In this document: piece after piece, positions 48,301-59,780 of the stretch | Layout: the number at the start of each line of letters is the position of its first letter | Position numbering within the stretch: the stretch's first letter is position 1 | NCBI GenBank assembly: GCA_032358165.1 | Contig: JAALGY010000062.1 | Coordinates: 744,001-808,000 of the forward strand | Source of the DNA: Diplosphaera chodatii | Lineage: Eukaryota > Chlorophyta > Trebouxiophyceae > Prasiolales > Stichococcaceae | Direction of reading: 5' to 3' | DNA length: 64,000 bases | The notes under the pieces: generated by a model | Told to the model about the DNA's origin: nothing | Database searches by the model: none | Seen by the model: the letters and a program-made list of their open reading frames with translations, nothing else | Position numbers and translations under genes: made by a program

Positions 48301-50599
48301 CGGTGAGCAGATGCATTGCCCTCACCGACGCTGCGTAGTCTCTCTGTGACTGCGGCCCTGACGGCGGCCAGCCGAGCTGAGCGGGCTGCCGTGCCGCCGT
48401 CCGGGTTCCTGCAACAATGCACAAAAGCTGTGCAGGGACGGTGCAGCGTATACTGGTAGCAGTGCCTTTCAAGGTGGCGAGATTGCGCGTTTGGTCTTTT
48501 AGATTTTGCTTTGCTTGATTGTCAGGCAGTACAGATGAGTAAGATTTCGGCTCACCGAAGGGCGCTGGCCACAAGCTGCTGGGCATGCAATGCTACGGTG
48601 CGCATGGCCACTGGGTCGGGGCCTGTCTGCCCGACAAGATCCTCCTTGGGCACCTGCACACTCGTACACGGCGCCTGGTGAACACATGCTGCACGTCTGC
48701 CTGCCCAAGACTCCGGCAAATTGGACAGCACAGCCAAGGTTCGGTGGAAAGCTCACCTGCGCTGCCGCGACCAGCTGATCCTGGGCATCAATCAGCTCCG
48801 CAACCGCCGGCTCTGCAGCGGCCAGCGCCTTTGCAAAGTCCTGCTCTGTGGCATCCCGGCCCTGCAGGCAGACCATGTATCGCACTCAGCCGGCTCTGCC
48901 TTGTTGCTGACGACCAGTCATACAACAGCAATGCTGGGACTTTTGTCCAAACCATGCAAATTGAAGTTGCCCGATCCAGCCCTGAGACTAGATGCACACC
49001 GCACACACCTCCGCCTCGAGGAGCACGATGCGGCTGCGGGTGCCGGCCACCAGCAGGCGCAGGCGTGGCGCTGCTGCCGCCTGACCGCTGGCCGCGGGCT
49101 CCACATGGGCATCGCCGTCTGCGCCCACCGCCACCCGCACCGCGCCGATGGGCCCCGCCCACGGCAGCGGCGACACCGCCAGCGCCGCGGACGCAGCGTT
49201 TATCGCGAGCACCTCAGTGTCGTGCACGCCGTCGGCGCACAGCACGTTGGCTGTCACCTGCCGCCATGCAGTTGCCGGGTCAGGGGTCGCCGAACCACAC
49301 AGGTAGTCTTCCCTCTGAAGGTCTGACCCATCGACAGGTGTCGCCTTCGCGGGGTTCCCCAAGCAGGTGCGCGCCCACAGACCTGCGTGTCGAACGTGAA
49401 GTCCGCGGGGAACAGCGGCCGCAGCGCCTTCTCGACGGCGCAGCTGGCCAGTGTCTCCCGCTGGCTGGGCCCGCCCTCCGACCTGTTCCAGGTGGTGGGG
49501 ACCCTGCCCACCGTGTACTGCCGCTCCCTGAACTCGACCTGCGCCAAGGGTCTGGCTTGATGAGCCGTGCTGCCTAGCAGCCACCTGCCCAAGTGAGACA
49601 CGCGCAGGAAAGGTGCTACACACCTGAAGGGGAACAGCTGCTGAGTCCCTCCTGAATGAGGTGCGGTCCCCACTGCAAGCGACCGCGGCCAGCACCTGCG
49701 GGCAGCGGGAAGGGTTCAGACCAGAGGGCGCGAAGCTGTGAACGCCGCGTCACATGGCGGGACGCGACGTGACACACAACAGTGAGTCCGTCTTGTCACC
49801 TGGGTTTGACCCTGCTGTACGACGCATGAGCCGTTCGCCAGCAGGGCCAGGCGGCCGACCTCAAAGCGTGTAGCGGGCCGGGAGTCAGACGCCGGCGTTG
49901 CTGCCTGGATGCTGCTGCCTGCGCACATTGCACGATGTCAATGAAGTCATGCGGCTTGGGAGGACACTGTTGTGCGTGTGAGCGCCATGCATCAGCATCA
50001 AGAGAAATGCTACCTGCGGGCAGGCTGGCAAGGGGGATGGGGTTGCCGGGCACGGCTGCAGCATCCTCTTCTGCAAAGAGTGCATCCGATGCACTGCTGG
50101 CCGCCCCTTCATCGACAGCCCCACTCGGCCTCGCCTCGTCCTCGAACACATCGACAAGCCGGTCCACATTTGCCGCCCTCACCGCCACGCAAGCTGTACT
50201 GTGCTGGCGTGCCAGCTGGCAATCAGCGGCGGCGCTCAAACGCTACAAGCAGAGACACACCAGCATCATAGTGAGGCAACGCGTGTGCCTTCAGACCGTC
50301 TGGCGTCACCCATGTCGCACCACGTCTGCACAGCATGCATGATCAACATGCCGCACCAGCCATGTGAGCTGTGCTGCCGCTCGATCACTCGCCTGCCATC
50401 CTACAAACACAGCAGCCAAGATGAGTGAGGAGCTAGTATGCATGAGCATATGCATCCACGCGCACCATAGCTTGCCCCTGCAGTGTGCACGATACCATGC
50501 GGGACGGCAACTGCATTTCCAGTGCATGCCTTGTCGCTGAGCCTGTGCGGCTTCCAAGCTGCGTGCAAGTAGCCTTCGTGCAGCTCTGCACGCACGCAT
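45342..50599 (-). CDS. PNP: Polynucleotide phosphorylase (organellar PNPase)
   Basis: PNPase is a phosphorolytic 3'-5' exoribonuclease and polyadenylase of plastids and mitochondria. First RNase PH domain: FEVGRLALLANGSCVVQQGQ (near 49.86 kb), VEFRERQYTVGRVPTTWNRS and LFPADFTFDTQV (49.54-49.38 kb), then LAINAASAALAVSPLPWAG (near 49.19 kb). Second RNase PH domain: DGRGAADLRPQRCEVRG (near 47.95 kb), PVVHGSAVVRRGETQSLAT (near 47.72 kb) and MAAVCAGSLALRAAGLPDEG (near 47.0 kb). KH domain: SISIESSKIGRLIGG, GGSTIKALEASTGAKFSIQD. S1 domain: VGQRYAATVRRTMDYGAFVE, LLHISELDSGRV. The end is LLGSTDDRIVRQ and TAG at 45342-45344. The 5' end is the weak point. The exon at about 50,240-50,019 is preceded by an in-frame TAG that looks like an acceptor, so a further leader exon is needed. 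The ATG at 50599 (MRACRAARRLLARSLEA, basic transit-like) is my best candidate. Confidence 0.85.
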
Positions 50600-51060
50600 C
50601 TCAGGATGCACAACACGCCAACTTCTACAGAGTACGGCAGTGGCGGCGGCACTGACGCCTTTGCTGCTAGACTGTCAGGAGTACCAGATATGAAGCCGAC
50701 GGATTTTGCTGATGTACGTACGTGCTACCATTGAAATGCTTGCTACGGTGTCGCTGCACATACACACCTGCGCAAGTGGGGACCATGTTGGCGCCTGTCG
50801 ACGTGCAGCCATCGTGCTTCGGCCCCTGCGGAACGGAGGCACGTGCGCGCGAGCCCCGACCATGGCAAACTGTGTTGATGTTGGTGCATACGTCTTCATA
50901 GCACTCATGAGCACCTTTCGCACGATCGGTCAAGTGAATGCTTCGCAGCAAATGTATGATCGCCCGGCAGCCGGCACACTGACACGGAACTGATCGGAAC
51001 CTGCCACCCTACCTTGGCGCTCAGTGGCTGTGCCAGTAATTTCCGACTGCATTCACAACC
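50600..51060. promoter_or_regulatory. Divergent promoter region, PNPase / HVA22-like
   Basis: About 460 bp between the proposed PNPase leader and the HVA22-like start. The left border depends on the uncertain PNPase 5' exon. No motif named. Confidence 0.35.
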
Positions 51061-52369
51061 ATGATGGGCGATTTCATCTGCAAGATCCTGCTGTGAGAGC
51101 CCTTTGCTTACTTGATGGCATTGATGCACACTATGACAGCGCATGCTCTGCTTGACCAAGGTGACCCTGCAACCAACAAGATCGTCTCATGACGCATGAT
51201 GGCTTGCATGCTGCAGACAGCTGCTGGGGTTTGTGTGGCCAGCGTACCAGTGCTTCAAGGCCGTGGAGTCGAATGACGCAGATGCCATTCGCGAGTGGGC
51301 GGTGAGTTTGCAGGCATAACAAGGTCGCATGGATGTTTGGGATAGGGTGGTGTCGCTATGACGCAGCGTCGCAGCAGTGATCATCAGAGTTGGGCCTTGA
51401 AAACAAGTGCGCAATGTCAGCGTCTGGCTTGCACCGCAGGTGTACTGGCTGACATTGGCCATCTTCACTGGCGCTGAGCGGCTGCTGGACATGTTCATCT
51501 TCTGGTGTGTTCCGCAATGCATCTCAGTGCGTTCGAATGTTGCGGCCAATCGCAAGCATTACATGCATACGAAAGTGCACGTGTGGACCTCGTGCAGGAT
51601 GCCGCTCTACTATGAGGCCAAGCTGCTGTTCGTGGTGTGGCTGTGGCACCCGCGGTCGAAGGGCGCCGTGTACCTATACCAGCACAGCCTGCAGCCGCTC
51701 CTGCTGGCGCACGAGCAGACGATCGACCGGAAGATCGAGGAGTTCAAGGCGATGGGCGGCGACTTTATTGCCGGCAACTTCAGCAAGTATGTCATGTGAT
51801 GTCAAGTACCCTACGTTCCTGCAAAAGCCTTGGACAAGCTTGATATTGGCTGTCAACCTGGCTGTCACATATCACACGGCTGACATGGCATGCCGCGCGT
51901 GCAGGGCAATCCAGTGGATTCAGGCCAATGCATATGGCGCTGTGAACCAGTTGCAGAACCTGCAAAACAGGGTGCGCGCATGTGATGCGGGCATGCGCCC
52001 CCGCAGGCTGTCTCATGGACTGCATGGCAGCTGTGGCCCGCTCATGAACGGCAGCGTCACATGCTTGACAGTCCTCAAGGCGGTCTCTGACCGGGCATGC
52101 AGGCCAGCGGCTCAGGCCACGCGGGCAATGGCGGGCAGAGCGGCGGCGGCGGCCCGGCCATGTCGTGGCCATCGCCTCGCAACGCAGCGCAGGTGCCAAC
52201 TTGTTGACAACCTGCATATCCGGTGTAGGTGGCCCAAATCACACAGATCACCAATTCAGCATGGCCTGCAGGGTCCAAGTGTCTGCTCTCCCCTGCGCAG
52301 GCGGCCATGAATGCTTTCAGCCAGCCGCGGGGCGGCAGCACCAATGGCGAAGCGCGCAAGCAGCGCTGA
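51061..52369 (+). CDS. HVA22/REEP (TB2/DP1) family ER-shaping protein
   Basis: The family (plant HVA22, yeast Yop1, animal REEP) forms wedge-like hairpins that curve tubular ER. Seven exons join in phase: 51061-51092, 51217-51301, 51440-51504, 51598-51786, 51905-51971, 52103-52192 and 52301-52369 (198 aa). The TB2/DP1 domain covers residues 1 to about 110: LLGFVWPAYQCFKAVESND, YWLTLAIFTGAERLLDMFIF, MPLYYEAKLLFVVWLWHPRS, KGAVYLYQHSLQPLLLAHE. The motifs P.Y.(C/S)FKA(V/I)ES, YW and K..F..WL match the family well. An amphipathic stretch follows (WIQANAYGAVNQLQNLQN), then a Gly/Ser-rich tail (GSGHAGNGGQSGGGG) and a basic end (GEARKQR). The ATG pair at 51061 is used because it directly precedes GDFICKILL, a normal family start. 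In barley HVA22 is ABA- and stress-induced; no such element was seen here. Confidence 0.88.
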
Positions 52370-53179
52370 ACTGGGGCCGCTGCCCCTCACAGCAGGTCTG
52401 CAGGCACATGACAGCCCTGGTCAGTAGCGGCACGGCAGGCTAGTCGAGCATACACAGCGTGATCCGGGCACTGCAAAACGATCTGAAGTCTGGCGGCTCG
52501 GACCTGCGGTTGGCCTGCTGTGAGGCATGGCAGTGTTCCTTCAAACGCGCCGTTCACGGGCAGCGAGGAGTGGCAGTCAAGCATGCCGCAGTGCACGATC
52601 TGCCTGTCACTTGTACAGTATTTGATAGGGTCGTGCGTTTAGGGATAGGCCACCTTGAGATGTGCACGAACAACTTGTGTCGTCAGCCGTCAGCGCCCAA
52701 TCTTGCAACTTTCTTGGAGCGTTGGAGATCCTGCCTTGCTGGACCAGGCTGGCTCAACGCCTCGAACTTGCTTGTGCGCCCCACAAAACTCCTATTGAAC
52801 CCTCGCTCAACATCTATAGCTCACAACTCATCGTCGGGTTGCTGCGGAAAGTGGTCAGCTTGCCCAAGTACACCAGCGCAGGGTGGGTGACCTGCACCTT
52901 GAAGTGCTGCATAAATTCAGTGTGATCTGACGTCGCACATCAGTGCTGCAGGCATGTTGATGTCTTTCAAGGAGATTGAAGCTCTCCGCTGCGCTCTATG
53001 TTGTTTTGCGCATGCTTGCCAGCCACTAGGTCACCCCATCCAAATGAGTGCCTGATGCATGCTGTCCACATTGGGCACGTTGCAAGATCATACCGCACAA
53101 GCCGGGTAGCTGTTCCAGCAATGCCTCTTCGATAGCAATACGGCAGACTGATCGCGGTGTTGATGACCTTTCAATACAG
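52370..53179. other. Spacer, HVA22-like to PMP3-like
   Basis: 810 bp with an open frame of 143 codons from 52459 that has no recognised motif and no clear splice signals. I treat it as 3' UTR plus promoter. A short hidden gene cannot be excluded. Confidence 0.45.
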
Positions 53180-53542
53180 ATGGAGGGGCGCGACACGCCC
53201 CTGCGGGAAGTGCTGATCGTCCTGATTACTTGCCTCGTGCCGCCCCTTGGTGTCTTTCTGAAACAGGCATGATGTCTGTATGCAGATGCTTTATCTGAGT
53301 GAGGAGTGCAGCAATGATGGGGCGCAACCTGATGAAAGCGCCGCGCATGATTCACCATATCGCCAGCTGATGCGGCGGTGCTGAGCTGCCTGCAGGAGCG
53401 CATCACGACAGACTTCTGGGTCAGCCTGATACTCACGCTGTTGGCCTATCTACCGGGGCTGATATTCAGCGTCTTTGTCATTGCCCGGGGCGGCTTACAC
53501 AGCAGGGGTGGCGACCCCGTGCTCAACGAACCCCTTGTGTAA
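53180..53542 (+). CDS. PMP3/RCI2 (UPF0057) small membrane protein
   Basis: PMP3/RCI2 proteins are tiny two-helix plasma membrane proteolipids linked to salt and cold tolerance and membrane potential. Exon 1 is 53180-53266 (MEGRDTPLREVLIVLITCLV, then PPLGVFLKQ). Exon 2 is 53396-53542 (ERITTDFWVSLILTLLAYLP, then GLIFSVFVIARGG and a short polar tail NEPLV). The total is 77 aa. PPLGVFLK, DFW and YLPG are the family's invariant blocks in the right spacing. The intron joining them in frame must use a GC donor (CAG|GCATGA) with a normal CTGCAG acceptor; no GT donor works before the in-frame TGA. The hydrophilic tail after ARGG is longer than in the shortest family members. Start choice: the ATG gives a normal family N-terminus. 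Confidence 0.8.
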
Positions 53543-53790
53543 TCAGCGTGGTGTAGCCAACACAGAGCGCACCTCTATACAACGACAATGTCACAGCAAA
53601 TGTCTCTCAAGTTTGTTCGTCTTTGACTCTGCCGCTGCGCTGCATATGACGTGTCTACTGGTGGTCGCGTTGCTGCTCTGCTGCTTTTGAGGTGTTGACA
53701 GCCGGGACCTCCCCGCTGCATGCTGCTTGGTTTGCAAACCCTGATCAGAGATGTGTTCTGAAGCAATGCACGGCCAGCGACCGTGCGACA

Positions 53791-56700
53791 CTAGAGGTCA
53801 TCGTACGACGCTGTGATGAGGTGCCGATTCTGATCGTCGAGGCCTACAGCGGCGGCGGCGGCACTGGCAATCCTGTTCACCGCCCGGCGCGCCTGCTCGT
53901 GCTGATCTGACTTGCGCCCGCTGCTGCCGCTGTTGCCATCACCTGTCAACAGATCAGGCTGAGGCGTCAGATGCAGGCGCTGCCACAGCCACAGATACAG
54001 CAATGACCCAATGACTCAGACGGCATGATGACAACATGCAAGGAAGGTGCCCTCAAATGTGGAAGGTGGTCACCTGGCGGTGGCTCGCTGTCTGGGATGT
54101 CCTCGTGTGTGCCAGGGAATGTCACCTGCAGGAAGTTTGAAATTGTCATAGCATAGGACCCCACACACCTCAGTTCGCAACATCCTCACTGATGACTACA
54201 AGAGCTTGCTGACCCGCAGACAGCTGCCCTGCACAAGAGGGCCCAGACCGGCTCTGGTTCACGGGCGGGCCTACCGGCAGCAGGCCCACGAGCTCGCTGC
54301 TGACTGTGCTGGCGCCGCCGCCGCTGCCGCCGCCCCCGCTGCCGCCGTCCATGGTGGTGGTGGCCGCCGGGGACTTGCCGCCCGAGCCCAGCGACGCCGG
54401 CGACAGCTGCGGCGACATGAGCTGCACCTGCAGGCAGCACCACCAAGCACTGCATCACAGCAGACACTGCACGCATGATGCGTGCAGCACACGGCGCCCC
54501 GTGTCATGCACCTTGTGCCAGCATCGCTCCGTCACGAAGCGTCGGCAGGGCTTTACATACTGGGTCATGCGGTTGCTGGCACCCTGGACGCAAACCCTAA
54601 ACCGCTGCGGACCTGGGTGCGCTTGCGGGCCAGCTTGGCGCCGTTGCGGTTGCAGCAGTCCACAAACGCCAGCAGCAGGTCCTGCTTCACTGCCATGAAC
54701 GCATCACGGTTGGCTGCCTCGACGTATGCTGAAATGTAGATGGTCACCTGCAACCAAGCACACAGTCCTGCTGCCATCTGCCCAGCAGTACATGAAAAGA
54801 CACAAAGACATGCAACCATATTACCGCAACCAGGACCAGACCTGCTCCTGCGTGATCTTGTCGAGGAACACGCGGCGATGGAGCTTTTGAATGACGCGCG
54901 TGTCCTGACGGAACACCTTGCGCATGTCGGCGACCACTCCTGCTGCCTTCGACATGTCATCCACTTGCAACCCTGAACATAGCATGAGAAAGCACAAGGA
55001 TGTAGTGTGCCAAGTGATCAGTGGCGGCCCCTTGCCTTGCCCAACTGTAGCACAGACTCCCGCACGTGCACTCAGCATGAATACTACTGACCCAGGTGGT
55101 GGACCCACCCGTGCAGCGACATGCTGCATAGCGAGCACAAGCACAGCGCACCAATGAACTCGAAGATGCGCCACTCGCGGCCCTTGCGCGTCACATTGAG
55201 CACCACGTTGCGAGAGAACACCGAGTTGGGGATCGCAAAAATCTCGCGCTCGAAGCTGCGGATGGTGGTGCGGTACCACCCCACATCCAGCACAATGCCT
55301 TCCACCGGCTGCAGCAAAGGAGGTGACCGTTCAATGTCTGAGGCTGACCGAGCTACTGCTTGCGATGTATATGACTGCAGGGCTGCGTCAGCTCGCTCAT
55401 GCCCAGCTGCCAAAGCATCAATTAGGAGTGCAGTACAAATGCGGCTGCAGAGTACGTGGCACATGTACATTCTGCTGCAGCGGTGGTGCCTCACCGGGCC
55501 ACTGGGCGGGGTGAAGAGCACCTCCTCACCCACTTCAAAGGGGCTGGAGGAAAGGATGATGAGTCCCTACAGGATGCAGAGGTGCCCAGTATGAACCATC
55601 GGGCGCTCGATCATGTAAAAAAACTCACTGACCAGCAAACATCAGGTCATGGGCTACAGCGTCTGAGCAGAATGGCTGAAGGGGATACTGCACCGTGAAC
55701 AGGTTCTCCAGGATCTCACGGCCCGCCAGACCGATGGCCAAACCACCAACTCCACCAATTGCCAGCACCGAGTTGACTGCAGGGTCAGGCGGCGGGACAC
55801 TCAGCAGCAGCTTGTGGGACTGTGGACATCAATAAAGCACTGACACTGCGAGGTGTGAGCAACTGCGGGCGCACCGTCGAGGCCGACGGCCTGCAGGCCG
55901 AAGATGGACGCCACGATCAGCGTCATCACGCTCAGCAGCTTGTCCACCGCCTGCAGGGTGCCCACCATTGGCGTCATCACGGTGGGAGCGTCCGGCATTT
56001 TACCAGCTCTCAACTCACTGGAGAGGAGGGTTGCAGCCGCAGGACCCGCGTGCTGCACCCAGCGCCCGCAGTGACCCGCAACATATGCCGCCGTGCACCC
56101 ACCTCCACGCGGCGCTGCTTGGTGAGGTCGCCCTTGAGCTCCAGCTCCCACGTCGCCTCCCGCAGCATGCGGCCCTTGACGTTGAACACCACCCGCGCCG
56201 CCGCGATCACGAACGTCAGCGACAGCGTGGAGCGCACCACGTTCTGGACCACCGCCTGCTCCAGGGTGACACCAGACACATGCTCAGCTTCGACAGGCGT
56301 CCCAGCAACGTGATGGCCTGACACCCTGGACTCCTGCTGACACGTTGCTGTGGCTTGGCGCGCACCCTGGGGATGGCGATGAGCTGCGGCAGGAAGTTCT
56401 CTGCCAGCGTGGTGAACGCGGCGATGATGAACAGCGTCTCCATCGGCCGGTACACCTGCGCAGTGCGCAGCATCGGTCGTGTGCATCCCGTGTCGAAGCT
56501 GCCGCTAGCTGTATATATCAAGTTTGCCTGTGTCCGAGTGCCCTGAAAGCCTGGAGCAGCACCGGCCACAGCGCCTCATCAGCGTTGAGCAGCAGCATGG
56601 TCGCACCTCGCGCAGGATGTGGAACTCAGAGGACTTCTCCCACGGCACGCTGGCATTGAACACGCTGCGCAGCGCCTTGACCAGGGGCTCCAGGCCCATG

Positions 56701-57809
56701 CGCAGGAACAGCATCGCGCCCACGATGCCCATGACCTGCGACATACCGCCGCGAATCGCAAGACCCCGTGTTGTCCAGCCAAAACTGGTGACGGCGCACC
56801 GGCTCAACAACAGCGTTGACGCCCACGCAGTCATGGCAGCCGGGACTGCGGTCTGGGCTCGCCTGGCGCAGGGCGACCGTCTTCAGGAGCCGCCGCACCA
56901 CGGTGATGCACGCTCGCTGCAGGTTGATGTCCGCCGTCACATACAGCAGCAGCGACAGGAACAGCACGCCGATGCCCAGCACCAGAAAGAAGAGCGCCTG
57001 CGTACCACGGTGAGCAAAGTTGGTTGACCACCTGTCCGTCCGCTGGGTCAACGGGCTGCATGGCAGGTGCAGATTGACTGCCTGAGCGCATCTGCTGCAA
57101 CACCCTGGTGACCAGAGGCTGCGCAGCCCCGCTGCGATGCGCACCAGATGGAAGGTGTTGATGACGGCTGGGCGCTGTGTGGGCGCTGAGTCCTCTGTTC
57201 CCGGCGACAAGAGCGGGTTGATCTCATACGCCGACGGCGTGCCGCCAGAGGGAGGCGGCATCTTCACGCCCTCTGTGCCCACGCCGCTGCCCGGCTTGTC
57301 GGAGCAGTCGAAGATCTCTGCGAGCGTGCAGATGCTGCAGATGAGCCACGGGCTGCTGCCGGCCATACTGCTACCGTCATGCGCAAGCGCCCGTCCTTAT
57401 GACTGACAGTCTGCTTTCAGTCTGATGACCACCGTGCAGGCTCACCTGGTGGGCAGTACGCCTCCTCCTTGCCCTCTGAGTCTCTGGTTTTGCTGCCTTT
57501 CCTGTCGGCTGACCGCCGGCTGTCGTCTGAAGTGGCGGCGCGGCAGACTTCAGAAGGCAAGTCCCGGCGCAGGCCAGCTAACCTGCGGCGCCACGCCCAC
57601 GACGGCTGCACCAGGCTGCGACCTGCAGTGCGGCGCATGCCGCAGCTGCCGATATAGCTGCAGCAGGGGGCTGCCCTGGCTGCCGAGACGACCTCGAAGT
57701 GCGGTTGCACGCGGTGCTGGGCGCCGGTGCTGTGCGGCGGTGCGGAGCGGGCAGCCGAGCAGCCCGGCCGCATGGTACACGAGGCAAGCGCTCCCATGGT
57801 GCCCGCCAT
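53791..57809 (-). CDS. MscS-like mechanosensitive ion channel, organellar (MSL type)
   Basis: MSL channels release ions from plastids or mitochondria under osmotic stress. ATG at 57809 opens a long Ala/Arg/Ser-rich leader (CGMRRTAGRSLVQPSWAWRR) that looks like an organelle transit peptide. Membrane segments follow: ALFFLVLGIGVLFLSLLLYV (near 56.97 kb), GGMSQVMGIVGAMLFLRMGL (near 56.72 kb), METLFIIAAFTTLAENFLPQ (near 56.41 kb), VVRSTLSLTFVIAAARVVFN (near 56.21 kb) and LLSVMTLIVASIFGLQAVGL (near 55.92 kb). The pore helix is NSVLAIGGVGGLAIGLAGRE with ILENLF (near 55.75 kb). The beta domain has SPFEVGEEVLFTPP, then VEGIVLDVGWYRTTIRSFER and IFAIPNSVFSRNVVLNVTRK (55.31-55.18 kb). The C-terminal tail is Gly/Ser-rich. 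The last exons (about 54.13-54.08 kb and 53.96-53.79 kb) add THEDIPDSEPPPG and GDGNSGSSGRKSDQ, ending at the TAG at 53791. A plastid MSL2/3-like role is likely but unproven. Confidence 0.85.
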
Positions 57810-59780
57810 GCGGAGGCGACTGGTCAGATACCAGTCGCCCCGCGCCCAAGGTGCTGCACGGGCTGCCTGGGCTCGCTACAGACTCGCTGCCTCGAGATGT
57901 GCAAACACTCGTGTTTCAACGCTGAAACCACAGGGGCCTTGCAAGCTGCAACAGAAGATCCAGGATTAGAGCTGTGGTACACACTCTGGGCGCTGTTGCT
58001 CGCGTGAACACGGTCAGACTGAGCCACGTGCCGTTGCAGATTGCTCGCTTGGCAGCATCGCGGCTGACGTCTGCACGCTGCCGAGTTACAGCAAAGGGAA
58101 CAACGGGATCTCATGCATCAACTGCTGAGAGCGGCCTGGCTCAAGTGCGGCACCTGGCCTGTGTTTGTCTCGGAAGCACTTTGCTGGTTGCAGGAGGTCG
58201 TTTACAAAGGGTTATTATATACCCCTTGCTCACGTGAATTGGACCAACTCTCCGATGCTGGAACCTGCACAAACTTGCTTGCTGCCACGACCCATCGGGT
58301 CGGATCATCGGCCTCCGGGCCGCCTTTGCCTCTGCAGAGCTCTTTGACGGCCGCACAGCCCCGCAGCACTTCCAAGCCAGCAGGCGCAGCGCAGCAGAAG
58401 GCAAGCGACACCAGCACAAGCCAAAGGTGAGAACATAGCAGGCTGTATGCTGACCAGAACTCAAAGCTTAGCAGCATGCGCCATGGGTACATCCAGTGAT
58501 GAATCTGTAGCCGGTCGAGCGGGTTCCGTGCCACAATTCTGTTTTGGTGAGACAAGTGATCTGCGCAGCTCGGCACCCTGCTGTCGGCTCCTGCCCCGGT
58601 CCAATGCTGCGTGGTGGTAAACAAGCCGTTTGTAGCTCTCCGATCGACTGCATGCATGCTGTGGCGCCCCGATCAAGTCTTATCCTGCGCTGGTGTCCCT
58701 CAGACGTCTCGGACACCGACCGAGCGAGTTTGGCCACGCTGCGTAGCCAAACAGCTTGGCACTGCATTTGTGGGTGCTTACTCATGTCCGATCCACTCTG
58801 GGATACGCGTTGCGGCCGCCGATCATGCTTGACCGTTTTGGCGGCTGGGTGCCTGAGCTTCCTGAGCGTATGCAGCTGGCCCGCACGGGGCGCTGCCGGG
58901 GCCGAGCGTGCAGCTGCGGCCTCGCACAGTCCGGTTTGATGCATGCAAGCGCGATGCACCACCGCGTGCGCCGAGATTCGGTGGCTGGGGCGCCCCCAAC
59001 ACTCAGTCATGGGACAGCACAGTCCTTCGTCGGTCATCCGTAACGGGGCCTGTTCGCGATGCAGCCGTCGTAGTTCCAGGCTTCTTGGTGTTTAGTAGGG
59101 ACTGCAAGCGCCCAGTCCGTGCTTGTAGAGCGGTGTTCGCCGCTGTCCCGCGACGCGCCCCTTGGCGCGGGCTCCTTCTATGCTGGAGGGGTTTACATCA
59201 TGCGACTCGCAGGCCGCCGGAATCGCGCATACTTGTACTGTCCGAGGCGTAGCGGGCTCTGCAGTTCACTAGCTGGCAGTCAGCCCGCTGTTTTAGACAC
59301 GCTCAAGTCTCGCTGCCGCGCCTGGCGGTTGGCCAGCACGACGTTGCAATCGGTCGCTGAGTCAGGCTGTTGTGAAGGCACATCCCTGTCAGCTCTTGGC
59401 ACACTGGCGTAGGGCCTGCGGGCCTGGTGCTGCTGTCAGCTCTCAAAGGGCTGTGCACGGCTATTCTCGCGGCTTCGCGTTCACCGGAGCAAAACAAAGC
59501 GGTGCACAAGTGAGGTTTCGGTCCCTGCAGTCAAAACTTTGCCCCACCTCGTGGCGTGCCGTCTAAAGGGCGCCATGCGGGCCGCAGTCCGCGCTGCTTG
59601 CTGCCGTACTCACCCGAGGCGTCTGTAGTCCATTGAACATCCCTTGCTGAGCGTGCAAGCTGCTCCAGTTCCATGTTGCTGACAAAGCCTCCATGTATGT
59701 GCTGCAGAACTCCCGCCCTCGGGGCGAGGCAGCCCCTCTCCCGCCGTTGACGCCCCAGGCCGCGCCGCCCATTGCCGGCC
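57810..59780. other. 1.97-kb stretch without a convincing gene
   Basis: This region lies between the divergent MSL-type gene and the unknown 431-aa gene. It contains a 151-codon ATG frame on the minus strand (58657-58202) with one strongly hydrophobic segment (SAYSLLCSHLWLVLVSLAFC), but no homology I recognise. Near 59154-59169 there is a perfect 6-bp stem hairpin (CGCGCC, loop CCTT, GGCGCG). A structured RNA or an orphan gene is possible; neither is shown. Confidence 0.5.

Noticed and set aside
52459..52890. 143-codon plus-strand frame between the HVA22-like and PMP3-like genes
   Set aside because: No family resemblance, mixed composition and no splice sites linking it to the PMP3 exons.
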